Of a stretch of DNA of 64,000 nt, positions 63,323-64,000 are shown piece by piece; position 1 is the first letter of the stretch, and each line of letters starts with the position of its first letter. Origin of the DNA: Microglena sp. YARC (Eukaryota > Chlorophyta > Chlorophyceae > Chlamydomonadales > Chlamydomonadaceae); contig CM039464.1 of the NCBI GenBank assembly GCA_022414725.1, forward strand, positions 52,092,540 to 52,156,539, in the 5' to 3' direction. A program made the translations under genes and the position numbers. The notes beneath the pieces are model-generated. The model was not told the origin of the DNA and did no database searches. It was given only the letters and a program-made list of their open reading frames with translations.

Positions 63323-63958
63323 CTAACCAACAATTTTACACCCCCGTATCACTCCCTTTTTGCATATTGTATCGATTCTTGCACTATCTTTCCACTCGAT
63401 TCCCTGTTTTCCAGAAAAGAATGCCTTGACCAGTCTGTTGCTGAAGACTGCTGCCGCGGGTCCATAGTGGGACTCTATCCACCGGGCCTTGAGGTCCCCG
63501 GCCCACACCACGTCCGAATACTCCCCCGTCACCTCCACCACCTCCTCGAGCCACTCGGCAAGGGGGTTGGCTCTGTCTGCAATACCAGACTTCCACTCGG
63601 TCATCGATACCGGTAGTTTGTCGAAGATGCATCTTTGGAGGTTGTGTGTGTCCTCCTCTCCCTGGTAATCCCACTTCGCACACCTGCTAATATTGTCGGT
63701 AATCTCTACGTTTCTGAAAACTACGTTGTCCCTCGACAAGCTGTCAAATACACCGTTGTTGACAGCAAAGAGGTCAGGGTTGACATCGAGGTTATCGGTG
63801 AACGTTTCGTCTAGGACGAGAAGTGCGATGGCTTGAAGTAACAAAGAACGCCCCTTAACCGTGTCGACAAACCCCCGAATCTTCTTATTCTTCTTGTTAT
63901 TCTTCTCAGCAGGGAATTTGGATTTGAACTCGAGTTTGATTACTTTGATTATCATCAA
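63323..63958 (-). CDS. D5-like primase-helicase relative without helicase core
   Basis: 211 residues from ATG 63958. A basic start (MMIIKVIKLEFKSKF, NNKKNKKIRGF) leads to a D5_N-like part (NPDLFAVNNGVFDSLSRDNV, ISRCAKWDY), but instead of Walker A the sequence passes to the C-terminal tail (MTEWKSGIADRANPLAEWLEE, DLKARWIESHYG). So the ATPase core is missing here too. The 42 bases to the end of the window give no clear upstream start. If expressed it would be an adaptor-like remnant, not a helicase. Confidence 0.6.
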   Translation of the reverse strand: MMIIKVIKLEFKSKFPAEKNNKKNKKIRGFVDTVKGRSLLLQAIALLVLDETFTDNLDVNPDLFAVNNGVFDSLSRDNVVFRNVEITDNISRCAKWDYQGEEDTHNLQRCIFDKLPVSMTEWKSGIADRANPLAEWLEEVVEVTGEYSDVVWAGDLKARWIESHYGPAAAVFSNRLVKAFFSGKQGIEWKDSARIDTICKKGVIRGCKIVG

Positions 63959-64000
63959 GTTGCTTAAGTTCGACCAGCGATTGGTAGCAGGGTCGCAGTA

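Overview
The window looks like part of a large DNA virus of the Nucleocytoviricota type (a giant virus of a protist), or a copy of one lodged in a protist genome. Supporting families are D5-like SF3 primase-helicases, a small A32-like P-loop ATPase, F-box and ankyrin-repeat proteins, tail-fibre-like proteins with self-cleaving chaperone domains (peptidase S74 and peptidase G2), a T5orf172 protein, caspase-like peptidases, an NP-DK-WDW repeat protein, and Fanzor RNA-guided nucleases carried by a Tc1/mariner-type transposon. I see no rRNA, convincing tRNA, CRISPR array or obvious intron. There is a run of exactly 1,000 N (10425-11424), and a large share of the recognisable genes are broken by small frameshifts, often at homopolymers. 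The window is therefore a draft assembly, a decaying region, or both.

Layout. 1-9 kb: a 5'-partial ankyrin-repeat gene, a degenerate F-box/ankyrin gene on the other strand, MITEs, a broken small P-loop gene and a few unknown genes. 9.0-10.4 kb: a decayed Fanzor element running into the N gap. 11.4-26.1 kb: almost gene-free DNA with several degenerate tandem repeats, a piece of a D5 helicase gene, and a 2-kb array of about 260-bp repeats. 26.1-29.4 kb: a frameshifted D5-like primase-helicase with repeats upstream of it. 29.8-34.3 kb: two adjacent fibre-like genes (S74; RCC1 plus peptidase G2). 35-46.2 kb: an accessory stretch with three caspase-like genes, an LRAT-like gene, a truncated LRR gene, an A32-like ATPase whose stop codon lies in a transposon end, a possible methyltransferase fold, an F-box-like gene and several unknowns. 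46.5-54.4 kb: two Fanzor copies. One sits inside a complete TIR-bounded Tc1/mariner element that is inserted in a gene and is itself interrupted by a MITE. 54.4-64 kb: unknown genes, an intact SF3 helicase gene next to its internally deleted sister, a second tandem array, a T5orf172 gene, a membrane coiled-coil protein, the WDW-repeat protein and more D5 fragments.

Main points. (1) A 3.58-kb element has imperfect 26-bp terminal inverted repeats, TA target duplications, a Tc1/mariner (IS630-like) transposase and a Fanzor nuclease with a SAP-like N terminus. At least nine other loci are fragments of the same element. (2) The element splits a host gene whose two halves remain in register across the TA site. 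(3) A short start-proximal sequence (TTTATTTGAGAACAACTGTA) lies just upstream of several start codons and looks like a promoter class. (4) D5-type helicase genes and pieces occur at six or more places, some beside a shared dispersed repeat, as expected of a replicating or recombining accessory unit.
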